Shown: positions 27,716 through 36,385, counted from the stretch's first letter. The stretch: DNA of 64,000 nt from Fibrobacter sp. UWH4 (GCF_900142475.1 NZ_FRAY01000001.1:248001-312000), one strand, 5' to 3'. Notes: a model not told the origin generated them from the sequence alone. Program-made: numbers and translations.

Positions 27716-27757
27716 TAGAAAATAGACGAGAGGCGAAAGACGAGAGACGAAAGAAAT
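27716..27757 (-). repeat. CGTCTC-rich element upstream of a promoter box
   Basis: Minus strand reads TTTCGTCTCTCGTCTTTCGC followed by CTCTCGTCTA just before the TAAATTTG box of the helicase. A near copy lies at 58150-58180 upstream of argG. Confidence 0.55.
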
Positions 27758-27815
27758 GCTCCCTAAAATGTCATTTCCGTGAAGGCAAGAATCGTTTTTT
27801 GGTGTTAGAACTGGG

Positions 27816-28403
27816 CTAATCTATTGGTTCTAATTCAATGTTTTTGACCTGCTTTAATTCTTCAATGATTTCATTCCATGATTCATGGTGTTTTTGAGGG
27901 TAAAGAATTGCGCATGTAATATTAGGGAATGCTTTAGCGAAATCAAGATTGCTTTCGTTTAAAAAAAGAGTGACTCTATTTATGCTTGGATATTTTTTTC
28001 GCAATGTTTTGAACTGGTTAATTATGAAATAAGGATCCCAGGTAAATATTTTGGAATACCTCATTTTTAATATGATGCTTTTTTGTTCGTCATCACAAAA
28101 ACGAAACCAGTCGAAATCAATGCCATTTTCAGTTCTTTTTGTTAAGCAAAGTGTTTTGTCTTCGAGTTGCTCTTCAAAATTAGCAAGCCATTCTAGTTTA
28201 TTTTCAATATTATTGCATTGAATAAAATTCGATTCGTCTAGAATATATTTAGAAAATGGATCGTTTATAGCATTTTGCATTCCATAGGCAAATGAACCCA
28301 TAGTGTGTTTGGCAAAATGGTCAAAATCGGGCAGGTTGTTTAGATGAATTGGATTTTTGCAGAGAAAACGGGTTCCTTCTAATGAGTATTCTAGGCCGTG
28401 CAT
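27816..28403 (-). CDS. Hypothetical protein in AT-rich patch
   Basis: 195 aa; base composition is visibly more AT-rich than its neighbours. No signal peptide or membrane span. The sequence is rich in Phe, Asn, Lys and Ile, with an ordered alpha/beta look in the second half (YPSINRVTLFLNESNLDF, NITCAILYPQKHHESW). I do not recognise it. The next gene in the same direction is the GIY-YIG protein, 57 bp upstream. It is probably acquired DNA. Confidence 0.6.
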   Translation of the reverse strand: MHGLEYSLEGTRFLCKNPIHLNNLPDFDHFAKHTMGSFAYGMQNAINDPFSKYILDESNFIQCNNIENKLEWLANFEEQLEDKTLCLTKRTENGIDFDWFRFCDDEQKSIILKMRYSKIFTWDPYFIINQFKTLRKKYPSINRVTLFLNESNLDFAKAFPNITCAILYPQKHHESWNEIIEELKQVKNIELEPID

Positions 28404-28460
28404 AGATTCAATAAGGGAAACTTCTTCTATTTGCGTATATTCCCATAAGAAAAAATCTTT

Positions 28461-29003
28461 TCATTTGTGAAAATCCTGTTTTATTCCAAGAATTAAGTAG
28501 ATTTTCTGGCCTTTCAGTTTTAAGCAGTCTCTTTTTTTTGATACTGTGGTTGAAAAATCTTCTGCTTGATTGTTTAGAATGGATTCTTCTCCAGGTATGT
28601 ATCTTAACGCATCGTAATTATGGTATTGCACATAGCAGAATTCTTGATTGTTGTTGTCCTTTCTAGGCCACATTCTGTCGGGGCTAGGTGGACACATCAT
28701 TCTGTTATATTCTGGTTGAAGCTCGTCTATTTTTGCGTATTCGTATTCTGTTAGGCTATCTCTGTCACATTCTAAAAGAACTTCAAATTTGAAATTGCCA
28801 TAGATACCCGGTTGCGAAACTTGTTGCGTTAGCCCGTATTTGCAAAATGCTCTGCGGAGTGGATTTTCTTCATCAGGATTCTTGATTTTATCAAGTGATT
28901 GCGTATGCTGTTTCCATCTGCTTGAAATGTTGATGGATTGTCCAATGTAACTTTTTCCATTGACTAAGTTTGTGATTTGGTAAATACCGCAGACGGGTTG
29001 CAT
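28461..29003 (-). CDS. GIY-YIG domain protein
   Basis: 180 aa. The N-terminus contains the GIY-YIG nuclease signature: GIYQITNLVNGKSYIGQS, then Arg in SSRWKQH and Glu in LTEYEYAKIDEL. The first 95 residues are the domain. The rest has no known fold and ends Lys-rich. Such orphan proteins are often homing-type or repair nucleases. No intron or host gene is visible nearby. AT-rich like its neighbour, so probably foreign. Confidence 0.8.
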   Translation of the reverse strand: MQPVCGIYQITNLVNGKSYIGQSINISSRWKQHTQSLDKIKNPDEENPLRRAFCKYGLTQQVSQPGIYGNFKFEVLLECDRDSLTEYEYAKIDELQPEYNRMMCPPSPDRMWPRKDNNNQEFCYVQYHNYDALRYIPGEESILNNQAEDFSTTVSKKRDCLKLKGQKIYLILGIKQDFHK

Positions 29004-29328
29004 AGGTCTAAAATAAATAGGCTTTGTAAATCAATGAAAAAAATAATAAAAAACAGCTTGGCTTTGCGATGCTCAAATTGAAGTTCGCGGATATAAAATA
29101 AAAAACAATCATCAATAAGTTTTTGCACATACATCGTTTTTGATAAAAAGAAATCTTGGCGAAAATAATTTTTACAGTTAAAAGTTGAAAAAAATGTCTG
29201 AAAAAAGCGTGTATAGTAATAGGGGCCTAAAATGAGCCTTTGAAAAAATCTCTGTAAATTTAATATAAGACATTTATTGATGGGTCTTCTATGATAAAAT
29301 CTTAAAATATCAAGGAGGCCCATTTTAT
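29004..29328. other. AT-rich gene-free stretch
   Basis: No convincing gene is seen. It is strongly AT-rich. The last part carries an ideal AAGGAGG ribosome-binding site (29312-29318) for the transposase fragment, so the right part is probably the left end of the former insertion sequence. I could not define a terminal inverted repeat. Confidence 0.4.
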
Positions 29329-29442
29329 ATGGCAAACAAGAGACACGACATTTACAAGGCAAAACCAAAGACAGAAGGAAAAAAGGCTGTAATCCAAGGC
29401 TTACTTAATGAGTATGATATTCAAATTTGTCATCGTGTATGA
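29329..29442 (+). pseudogene. 5' fragment of an IS256-family (mutator-type) transposase
   Basis: ATG with AAGGAGG 10 nt upstream. It encodes 37 residues starting MANKRHDIYKAKPKTEGKKA and continuing VIQGLLNEYDIQ, matching the start of IS256-type transposases, where EYDIQ is followed by SAEDIQ...LLGGTIKEMM. Here the match ends after DIQ, six unrelated residues follow, then a stop. About 90% of the gene is missing. It lies between the GIY-YIG gene and sfsA and marks a recombination boundary. Confidence 0.8.
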
Positions 29443-29451
29443 AACTGAATT

Positions 29452-30177
29452 TTATAGATCTGCACTTTTCGTTACGTTGTAAAGAGTTACTCCTTCCAGT
29501 CTAAAATCCATCTGAACTTCCCAAAACTCAACACCTGCTTCTGATGCCTCTTTGAAGGTTTGAGAAACCTCTTCATAATGTGTTGAACGGAGTCTTTCTT
29601 TCCTTTCGGTAATGCGATACTGAAACACCTGGAGAAAAACAGCCTTCTCATGATTCTTAAGAGAGCCTGCAAGTTCCTTAAGATGTTTTACCATCCTATC
29701 TGTTGATGAAAACGGCTTAGGTGGTAGTGTTTTAATGTCCTGTCCATATTTTACATTGATAGTTGTCAGCGGAGTCTTTACTTCCATATAGGTATCTCCG
29801 ACTTTGAAATCAAGTTTGGATATTCCCAGTTTAACCTCTCGCTGGACACTGTCAAAATCGGGCACGATCGCATCCAGTTCATGTTCTTTTAGAAAGAACT
29901 CTACAAGTCTGTTGGAAAGAATCTGATTAATCCCTATCCAGTTTTCATCATCGGAAAGAAGCACCGCTTCTATATCATATTTTAGTTTACGCTTTGGATC
30001 ATCATGATATGAAAGAAGGCAGGGCAGATTCTTATTCTCCACATCTCCGATACGATTTGTTGTCGGAATATGAGCAACAAGTTCCTCACCATCTATCTCT
30101 ACCAGAGCAGTAAACTGACTCTTTCTTTTTAACATTTTCCCTCTGATAAGAGGTTTCTCAAATATATATGTACTCAT
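29452..30177 (-). CDS. sfsA: SfsA-family DNA-binding/nuclease-like protein
   Basis: 241 aa from the ATG at 30177, which overlaps the cupin stop in ATGA. SfsA features: LIRGKMLKRKSQFTALVEID near the start, HIPTTNRIGDV in place of the usual HxxxxGR, and a restriction-like core with LDFKVGDTYMEVKTPLTTI (Asp and Glu-x-Lys). SfsA was named for sugar-fermentation stimulation in E. coli; its fold is OB plus nuclease-like. Codon use is rich in ATA and AGA, unlike the housekeeping genes, which suggests transfer from an AT-richer donor. Confidence 0.85.
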   Translation of the reverse strand: MSTYIFEKPLIRGKMLKRKSQFTALVEIDGEELVAHIPTTNRIGDVENKNLPCLLSYHDDPKRKLKYDIEAVLLSDDENWIGINQILSNRLVEFFLKEHELDAIVPDFDSVQREVKLGISKLDFKVGDTYMEVKTPLTTINVKYGQDIKTLPPKPFSSTDRMVKHLKELAGSLKNHEKAVFLQVFQYRITERKERLRSTHYEEVSQTFKEASEAGVEFWEVQMDFRLEGVTLYNVTKSADL

Positions 30178-30503
30178 TTCTTCACCACAATGGTTAGCAT
30201 AACCAGGTCTTCCTCTCCTGTATTTATGATAGAATGTTCTGAACTTTGAGGACAAATGTGCATTACTCCAGGCATCAGTAATTCCTCTACCCCATCACAA
30301 AATGCTTTTCCTGTCCCGCTTATTATATAATTCATGTCATCTCCGGAATTCTGCTTATGCGTTCCTATACTTCCTCCTGGATGAATTGATGTTGGAATTA
30401 TCCGATAGGAATCATCATTATACATACGGGCACTCATAGTACCGGTACCGTTATCCATACCTGGGAAGGTCATTGAATCTATCTTGTTAAAATCTATAAG
30501 CAT
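30174..30503 (-). CDS. Small cupin-domain protein
   Basis: 109 aa. I chose the ATG at 30503 because GGAGG lies 8 nt before it. The ATG at 30518 would overlap that site. Cupin motifs: IHPGGSIGTHKQNSGDDMNY and then GTGKAFCDG, followed by CPQSSEHSIINTGEEDLVML. It forms a single conserved beta-barrel domain, possibly metal-binding through the His residues. Translationally coupled to sfsA. Shares the foreign codon character of that gene. Confidence 0.82.
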   Translation of the reverse strand: MLIDFNKIDSMTFPGMDNGTGTMSARMYNDDSYRIIPTSIHPGGSIGTHKQNSGDDMNYIISGTGKAFCDGVEELLMPGVMHICPQSSEHSIINTGEEDLVMLTIVVKK

Positions 30504-30778
30504 TGGTTTTGCCTCCATATATCATGTATCATTCAGAAATTATGCTTCATCACTCATCCCGACAAATGCCGATTTGTAAAATTCTTTACAGCAAAATAAT
30601 ACAATAGTGTCATCAAAAATCCAAATATATCTTGACTTACATTTAAGATATAATGTATATTCAGAAAAGGATGTAGCCAATCTGACTACATCCATCAAAA
30701 ATCTAAATAGTCATAGAAGTTCCATATTTACAGAAAAAAATTCAAAGGCTCGGGGGAAAAATGAAAAATCGAAAAAAT

Positions 30779-30964
30779 TCATTTAGATGAAGCTCTTTTT
30801 AGCAGGTCTATTCTTGAATTTTCAATAATTTGGCGACACCACGTCTCTCTTTCGGCGCTGTATTCGGAGCCTGCCAAGTACTTAGCGTTATATTCCGCTT
30901 GGCGGTTGAATTCCTCGGCAATTTCTCCCGTTAAAACAGGAATGTAAACAAATGGAAAAGCCAT
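30779..30964 (-). CDS. Small hypothetical protein
   Basis: 61 aa: an N-terminal hydrophobic patch (AFPFVYIPVLTGEIAEEF) followed by a charged helix (ERETWCRQIIENSRIDLL). The box TATATTT (30970-30976, minus strand) with AAGGT sits 5 nt before its ATG, the same arrangement as at other genes in this window. That is the main reason to accept it. Function unknown. Confidence 0.55.
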   Translation of the reverse strand: MAFPFVYIPVLTGEIAEEFNRQAEYNAKYLAGSEYSAERETWCRQIIENSRIDLLKRASSK

Positions 30965-30969
30965 ACCTT

Positions 30970-30976
30970 AAATATA
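30970..30976 (-). promoter_or_regulatory. TATATTT box 5 nt before the ATG at 30964
   Basis: TATATTT-AAGGT-ATG on the minus strand, identical to the arrangement before the STAS gene at 15520. Confidence 0.45.
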
Positions 30977-31090
30977 CTTTTTTAATGATCAAGATGCAAT
31001 AGTATCAATGTTTCCGGTAAATCTACCAAATGAATTTGAAAAATGTGACAACAGTTGTTTGCAAAATTCAAATTTTTTTGAGAGCGGGTA

Positions 31091-32167
31091 TTACCTCAGC
31101 ATCTCGATGGCTTCTTTGTATTCGCTGAGTTTGCCTGCTTTCTTGATTTTCTTGAAAATCTTTTTAGGAATGTTCGGCTCCAGATAATCCCAAAAGGTTT
31201 GGATGTGCGAGAGGATTTGGCTGTCGCCTTGGTATGTTTTGCAGGCGTTGTCGAAAATCGCTTGATGCATTTGCAGAATCTTGCCGAGAAGTTCCTGCGG
31301 GGTGGCCTCGCAATCCGTGCTGTGGACACTTGTGGAATCCGTTTCGTTGCGCAAGGCTTTGTATTCTGCGGCGAGGCTGGGGCGGGCGAGTAATCCGCGA
31401 CCCATCATGATACCGGCAAGTTTCGGATACTTGCGTTCAAGCTCGTTGATTTGAGAAACCGTTGTGATGTCTCCGTTGTAAACGAGCGGGTGCTTGCATT
31501 CGTTGTAGAATCGCTCGAACGAATCAAAGTCGATGGCTCCCTTGTATTGCTGCTTGCCGAGTCGCGGGTGGAGCGTGATATGGGCGAGGGGAGTGTCGTT
31601 CAGGAGCGGAAGCAGCGCGAATGCCTCGTCGGGAGAATTTTGCCCGAGCCGCATCTTGACGGAAAATTTGATCGGTACTGTTCTATTTGCAATTGTGGAC
31701 GCGGTTCCATTTAAATCTTTGGACGCGGTTCCTGTTGCGGAATCTGACATTTTTCTGATTTCGTCCATAATGTCCTGGACAGCGTGTACGTCGCCTAGAA
31801 TTCCTGCGCCACGGTGGCGGTTGACCTGCATCGGAAAGGGACATCCCATATTGAAGTCGATTTCCGTGAAACCCTTTTGCAAAAGAGCTTTGGCGAGAGT
31901 CTTGAATTCATGAACGCTGTTCGCGATAATTTGCGGCACGACTTTATAATCTGCGCCAGTTGCATCTGCGTTTCCGACGCTGTTTGCGTTTGCAATCCCG
32001 TCAATGTCCGGACTTTCCAAATCCCGCAGGTCCTTTTCGCGAGGCAGGCCGTTTTCTATCCGCAAAAACGGAGCGTAATAAGCGTCGACTCCGCCAAAAA
32101 TTTTGGCATGGGCCTTGCGGTAGGGGCCTGTCGTATAACCTTGTAGCGGTGCGAATAGGATTTTAAT
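31091..32167 (-). CDS. dus: tRNA-dihydrouridine synthase with apparent AUU start
   Basis: About 358 aa. FMN enzyme reducing uridine in tRNA D-loops. N-terminal ILFAPLQGYTTGPYRKAH corresponds to the LAPMxGxTxxxFR motif. FNMGCPFPMQVNRHRGAGIL includes the catalytic Cys region. KMRLG, HITLHPR, VYNGDITT and MMGRGLLARP follow. The domain runs past any ATG, GTG or TTG, and a stop codon (TAA of the next gene) lies 15 nt upstream. The only plausible starts are ATT at 32167, 8 nt after GGAG, or ATC at 32161. An internal TTG at 32065 would delete the FMN-binding start. Confidence 0.88.
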   Translation of the reverse strand: MKILFAPLQGYTTGPYRKAHAKIFGGVDAYYAPFLRIENGLPREKDLRDLESPDIDGIANANSVGNADATGADYKVVPQIIANSVHEFKTLAKALLQKGFTEIDFNMGCPFPMQVNRHRGAGILGDVHAVQDIMDEIRKMSDSATGTASKDLNGTASTIANRTVPIKFSVKMRLGQNSPDEAFALLPLLNDTPLAHITLHPRLGKQQYKGAIDFDSFERFYNECKHPLVYNGDITTVSQINELERKYPKLAGIMMGRGLLARPSLAAEYKALRNETDSTSVHSTDCEATPQELLGKILQMHQAIFDNACKTYQGDSQILSHIQTFWDYLEPNIPKKIFKKIKKAGKLSEYKEAIEMLR

Positions 32168-32182
32168 CTTTAAATCTCCGAG

Positions 32183-33478
32183 TTACTTGAACGGAGTCCA
32201 ATGGTATTCCAAACCGACACTGATGAACCAGTCGACAGTGGAGGCGCCAATCGTTGTAGGTTCTGCGGCAGCATCGGGCGAGGGCTCGGTGTAGATGTCC
32301 TTGCCGCGGCTCGAAATACCGGTGCGAACGCTTAAGCCGTAGTGCTGCAGGAATACGCTTTGAAAGCCGAATCCGAGGAGCGCGCCCTTGTAAGGGTCTT
32401 CGGTCTTGAAGCGAGTCTCGTATTCCTTGGAGGGCTTTTTCTTGGAACTCTTGAGTTCGATATCTTCGGAGTAGAAACTATACTGGAATCCGAGGAAGGC
32501 GAACAGATGGAGGTCCATCCACTTGATGGGCGAATAGCTCCTGGAAAACATGACGTTCAGGCCGATTTCGTGCTGGGTAAAATCCCAGTGATCAAGTTCC
32601 TCGTATACGGAGTCGCGTTCGTCGATCTTGACTTCGTGATTGGAATAGCGGTAGAAAATTTCACCACCGATAAAACCGAACCAGATTCCGCCTGCGTACA
32701 AAGTAAATAACGGAGTGGAATCGTCCATAAAGTTCCAAAGGCTTACGGAGTCGCGGGTGGCGCGGTAGTTTCCGACGCGGCTCTTGATATGGCTTCGGTA
32801 CCAACTGTCGGGGGTGAATGGAATTTGCGCCTGGGCGTACCCTGCCGAAATTCCGACCCACGATCTGAAAGTTGGAGATTCCTTGTAGAGCTCATCGGGC
32901 TCGGTTTCCATCTTGAGGCGTTCTTCCTTGGTCAGGCGACGCTTGGTATGACGGTCGAACAGGGCGCTGGCGATTTCGTCGCCGAGGGCGATTTTGTCGG
33001 CTTTTTTAGTAACGGTGCCCGCCGCCTTGGGCTCGCTGGAGGTCTCGTCGAAAATAGCGACTTGAAGGTTGTTCCCTTTGTCGGCGACGTAGAGGACGAT
33101 CTTGTCTTCGAGTGTCTGGAACTTTGCCATCATGGCCGGGTGGCGGGCCTTGAGGTAGTGGGCGTCCAGCCCCGGCTCCATGTTGTTTGAAAGCCAGGTG
33201 GCGTATCGCGAGGCGACCGTATCGCGTTCCCATTCGCCGAATAGTCTGCACTTGGGCTCGCCGATTCCCGTGTTGTTGCGTCGCAGCGACAGGCAGAATT
33301 CCTTGGGATCGATAGACGGTTCCTTGTCGGGCGTCCAGATGAGAATATCTGCATTTTGCCACAAGGTCCAGTGGGAATCAAAGTAGATGTCCTTGGCGTG
33401 GGCTCCACTCGCAAGTAGCGCATGTACCGCCAGCACGAACATAAACGCAATCAGGGCGAACTGGGGAAAACGTTTCAT
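32183..33478 (-). CDS. Exported protein with C-terminal beta-barrel-like region
   Basis: 431 aa with a signal peptide (FVLAVHALLASGAHA). Residues 25-165 form a soluble domain that looks like a putative sensor or binding part. From about residue 205 on, alternating strands (WVGISAGYAQAQIPF, LYAGGIWFGFIGGEIFYRYS, LHLFAFLGFQYSFY, GLSVRTGISSRG) suggest an outer-membrane barrel, ending VGLEYHWTPFK. Its ATG overlaps the stop of the lipoprotein gene (ATGA). Function unknown. Confidence 0.7.
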   Translation of the reverse strand: MKRFPQFALIAFMFVLAVHALLASGAHAKDIYFDSHWTLWQNADILIWTPDKEPSIDPKEFCLSLRRNNTGIGEPKCRLFGEWERDTVASRYATWLSNNMEPGLDAHYLKARHPAMMAKFQTLEDKIVLYVADKGNNLQVAIFDETSSEPKAAGTVTKKADKIALGDEIASALFDRHTKRRLTKEERLKMETEPDELYKESPTFRSWVGISAGYAQAQIPFTPDSWYRSHIKSRVGNYRATRDSVSLWNFMDDSTPLFTLYAGGIWFGFIGGEIFYRYSNHEVKIDERDSVYEELDHWDFTQHEIGLNVMFSRSYSPIKWMDLHLFAFLGFQYSFYSEDIELKSSKKKPSKEYETRFKTEDPYKGALLGFGFQSVFLQHYGLSVRTGISSRGKDIYTEPSPDAAAEPTTIGASTVDWFISVGLEYHWTPFK

Positions 33479-34164
33479 TTACCCACCCCCTGGTACAGGT
33501 TCTTGCGAATCTGTTGGACGGTCTGCCGCATCAGCTGTTCCAGGTCAGTCAGGCCGAACTGGATGATCGGATGCTGGATTTCGTCGACGGCACTGAAGAG
33601 GGGACGCTGCTTGATGTTGTCCCAGAGCGTGTAAGAGATGACGGCGCTAATGTTTTTGACTTCGCGTTTTTCCTCGGATTCGTTGTGGATGAGGGCGTAG
33701 TCGAAAAAGTTCTCTCGCTTGAGGTCGGTGCCGACGATGACTTCGTGAATCAGGAGGATCTGTTCGGGAATGGTGCCGTCGGGGGCCTTGACGACAACGC
33801 CTTGCTCCGGGAGCTTTCCCTTCATGAAAATGCGGTCGTCGAGTTTCTGGCTTTCCTCGGGGGCGCTGTCGAGAACGGAATCCGGTAACACGGTCAGTTT
33901 TGCGTAGCTGCCGTGAAATTCTTTTTCCATTGCCTTGGCGCAGAATTCGGTCGCCCTGATCTGCGTACTGTCGCCGAAGTCGAGGCGGTTCGCGAACCAC
34001 TTGGTCCGCGTGAGTACGAACGCCTTCTGGAGTCCTGTCACCGTCAGTTCCCCGTAGGGGGCCTTGTTATAGGCGGGGTGACTTTTTGACCATTGGTAAG
34101 AACCGGCGCATCCCGAAAAGAGAAGCGCCGCCATTACGAACAATGTCCAGAGGCGTTGCCGCAT
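33475..34164 (-). CDS. Predicted lipoprotein, unknown function
   Basis: 229 aa: signal TLFVMAALLFSGC with lipobox FSGC. The body contains acidic and amphipathic stretches and ends with a helix (LEQLMRQTVQQIRKNLYQ). The overlap with the barrel gene (ATGA) implies that the two products work together at the outer membrane. It lies 9 bp after pyrE and may be read through from it. Confidence 0.72.
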   Translation of the reverse strand: MRQRLWTLFVMAALLFSGCAGSYQWSKSHPAYNKAPYGELTVTGLQKAFVLTRTKWFANRLDFGDSTQIRATEFCAKAMEKEFHGSYAKLTVLPDSVLDSAPEESQKLDDRIFMKGKLPEQGVVVKAPDGTIPEQILLIHEVIVGTDLKRENFFDYALIHNESEEKREVKNISAVISYTLWDNIKQRPLFSAVDEIQHPIIQFGLTDLEQLMRQTVQQIRKNLYQGVGK

Positions 34165-34173
34165 GAGTCCTGT

Positions 34174-34848
34174 TTACTTCGCTCCCCACTTTTCGCGGTA
34201 GGCGTACACCTTTTCAAGGATTCCTTCGGGAGCGTTGATTTTCTTACGGTTCTCTTCGCTTTCCAGGAAGGCGATGATGTCGTTGATGTTCACGATGGAA
34301 TGCGCCTCGATGCCGTATTCGTCCTGCACGGTTTGGAGTGCGGACTTGCCGTGTTCGAGTTTTTCCTTGCGGTCCACCGAAATCAAGAGGCCGATGACAT
34401 TTGCGTTTTCAATCTTCGAAAGCGCCTGCATCGTCTCGTTCACGCTGGTACCCGCGGTAATCACGTCTTCGATAATCACGACGTTCGTCTTCTCGGTGTA
34501 CTTGTAGCCGACGAGCATGCCGCCTTCGCCGTGGTCCTTCGCTTCTTTGCGGTTGTAGGTGAAGGTCAGGTTCTGGGCGAACACGTCGCTTAATTTCATG
34601 GCGGTGGCAGCGCACAGCGGAATGCCCTTGTAGGCCGGACCGTAGAGGTTTTGTGCCTTGCCGTCAAAATGCACCATGAAAGCGCTTGCGTAGTATTCGG
34701 CGAGTTTCGAAAGTGTGGCTCCCGTACGGAATTCTCCGGTATTGATGAAGTACGGGGTTTCGCGGCCGCTCTTGGTCACAAAGGAGCCGAACTTGAGGGC
34801 GCCGGCTTCGACGAGGAAATGGACAAATTGATCTTTGATGTCGTTCAT
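34174..34848 (-). CDS. pyrE: Orotate phosphoribosyltransferase
   Basis: 224 aa. Converts orotate and PRPP to OMP in pyrimidine synthesis. The PRPP loop is VVIIEDVITAGTSV. The catalytic/mobile loop is YNRKEAKDHGEGG, with the Lys-x-His typical of OPRT. N-terminal KSGRETPYFINTGEF and GPAYKGIPLC complete the family pattern. It lies 2 bp after a membrane-protein gene. Confidence 0.97.
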   Translation of the reverse strand: MNDIKDQFVHFLVEAGALKFGSFVTKSGRETPYFINTGEFRTGATLSKLAEYYASAFMVHFDGKAQNLYGPAYKGIPLCAATAMKLSDVFAQNLTFTYNRKEAKDHGEGGMLVGYKYTEKTNVVIIEDVITAGTSVNETMQALSKIENANVIGLLISVDRKEKLEHGKSALQTVQDEYGIEAHSIVNINDIIAFLESEENRKKINAPEGILEKVYAYREKWGAK

Positions 34849-34850
34849 GG

Positions 34851-35378
34851 TTATGCACCCGCTCCGCAGAGCATGCTGAAGATTCTAGAGAATACGTTCG
34901 TTTCTTCGGTCAACACTTCGATGACCGTCAGAAGAATAAACACGAGGACGCAGAGCCCGATGTAGAAGTAGAAGGACTTCTTGAAGCCCTTGATTTTCAG
35001 CTTGAAAATCACCCAGGCGATAATGCTGAAGATGGCGCTGAATGTCCAGGCGGCGATAGCTCCGAGTGAAATGCCCGGAATGAGGCTGATCGCGAAGGTG
35101 AGAGCGATGCCCGGCATAAAATAGAACGCGATGCAGAGAACGCAGAGGAGCGCAAATCCTACGTAGTGGGCGAAACCTCTTTCCTGCTGCACGATAACCT
35201 GCGGTTGCGGGGCGGGTTCTGCGGCGGGAATGGGCTCCGGTGCCGGTTCGGTGGAGGTCTGTTCGACGGGGGCCGTAGGCTGGGTCTCGTCCTGGGGGGC
35301 GGATTCCATCACCGGGGCGTTTGTCGGGGTTTCAACCTGCGGCTCGGCGCTGTTCTGGTTGTTCAATTCTTCGGACAT
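34851..35378 (-). CDS. Membrane protein with Pro/Glu/Ala-rich N-terminus
   Basis: 175 aa. Residues 1-66 are a disordered, acidic, Pro/Gln-rich cytoplasmic region. Residues 70-160 carry three to four membrane spans (YVGFALLCVLCIAFYFMPGI, LGAIAAWTFSAIFSIIAWVI, YFYIGLCVLVFILLTVI). Unknown function. Only 2 bp separate it from pyrE downstream. Confidence 0.7.
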   Translation of the reverse strand: MSEELNNQNSAEPQVETPTNAPVMESAPQDETQPTAPVEQTSTEPAPEPIPAAEPAPQPQVIVQQERGFAHYVGFALLCVLCIAFYFMPGIALTFAISLIPGISLGAIAAWTFSAIFSIIAWVIFKLKIKGFKKSFYFYIGLCVLVFILLTVIEVLTEETNVFSRIFSMLCGAGA

Positions 35379-35438
35379 GTTGTTGTCTCCTACAGTTCAA
35401 AAATTTTTTATTCCTAATTCCGAAATATGAATTCAGAA

Positions 35439-36284
35439 TTACAAAATAAACGTTCTGCCGGCGTACACGAATACGCGGTGTTCCAGCCAAAGCTTGAGGG
35501 CTGCCGACAGGGTGCGCTTTTCGATGTCCTTGCCGAGTTCCACGAGTTCGTCGATGCTTGCGGTTTCGGGCACGCGCTGGATGTCCTGGCAAATGATCGG
35601 TCCCTGGTCAAGGTCTTCGGTGGCGAAGTGGGCTGTTGCACCGATAATCTTCACACCCTTGTGCCATGCCTGGTGGTAGGGCTTTGCACCCTTGAATGCG
35701 GGCAGGAATCCGTGGTGGATGTTGATAATGCGGTACTTGAATTCTTCGGTGAACGATTCGCTCAGGATCTGCATGTAGCGGGCGAGAACGACCGTGTCGG
35801 TCTTGGTTTCGGCAATGATTTCGCGGAAACGGTTCTCGGGAATGCTCTTGTCCGGGTTGGACGGCACGTAGTAGAACGGCACGCCGAAAGTCCCGCCTAC
35901 GGGGCCGAGGTCGGGGTGGTTCCCCACAATGCAGCTGAACTCGCAGGGGAGGTCTCCGTCGCGGCGCTTCAGGAGCAGGTCGTAAAGGCAATGGTCCGTC
36001 TTCGAGACGAAAATGGCGACGCGTTCGATTTTCGTGGTGTCGAAAAGTTTCCAGTTCAGGTGGAGGTGACCTTCCAGGGTTTCCAGATGTTTACGGACTT
36101 CTTCGATGTTTTCGGAATCCGCCTCAAAAACGGCTCGGAGGAAGAAAGTCTCGATATCCTTTGCCGTATGCTGCTGAAGGTCAACAATGTTTGCGCCCGC
36201 CTTGGCGAGCACCTGCGTAGTTCCGGCAATAAGGCCCTTCTGGTCGGGGCAATGAATCTGCAAAATGTAACGGGTAATAGCCAT
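35439..36284 (-). CDS. purU: Formyltetrahydrofolate deformylase
   Basis: 281 aa. Releases formate from 10-formyl-THF. N-terminal ACT domain (ILQIHCPDQKGLIAGTTQVL) and C-terminal formyltransferase fold with GNHPDL, catalytic region IINIHHGFLPAFKG and GATAHFATEDLDQGPII. The family usually has NIHHSFLPAF; here Ser is Gly. Followed by a small TCCGAATTC-type repeat. Confidence 0.95.
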   Translation of the reverse strand: MAITRYILQIHCPDQKGLIAGTTQVLAKAGANIVDLQQHTAKDIETFFLRAVFEADSENIEEVRKHLETLEGHLHLNWKLFDTTKIERVAIFVSKTDHCLYDLLLKRRDGDLPCEFSCIVGNHPDLGPVGGTFGVPFYYVPSNPDKSIPENRFREIIAETKTDTVVLARYMQILSESFTEEFKYRIINIHHGFLPAFKGAKPYHQAWHKGVKIIGATAHFATEDLDQGPIICQDIQRVPETASIDELVELGKDIEKRTLSAALKLWLEHRVFVYAGRTFIL

Positions 36285-36385
36285 AGCCCAAAATTATAAA
36301 ATCGTGGGGATAAAGTCTTTGTTCTCTTTCCGAAAATCTAAAATATTCTAACTTTAAAACCGAAAATTTTATGCGAGAAGGAAAA

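Noticed and set aside
26253-27725. 490-codon frame antisense to the DEAD-box gene
   Set aside because: Shadow frame; the helicase motifs on the minus strand are complete.
28964-29368. 134-codon frame in the AT-rich gap
   Set aside because: Low-complexity Phe/Leu/Lys composition, overlaps the transposase start region, no ribosome-binding site.
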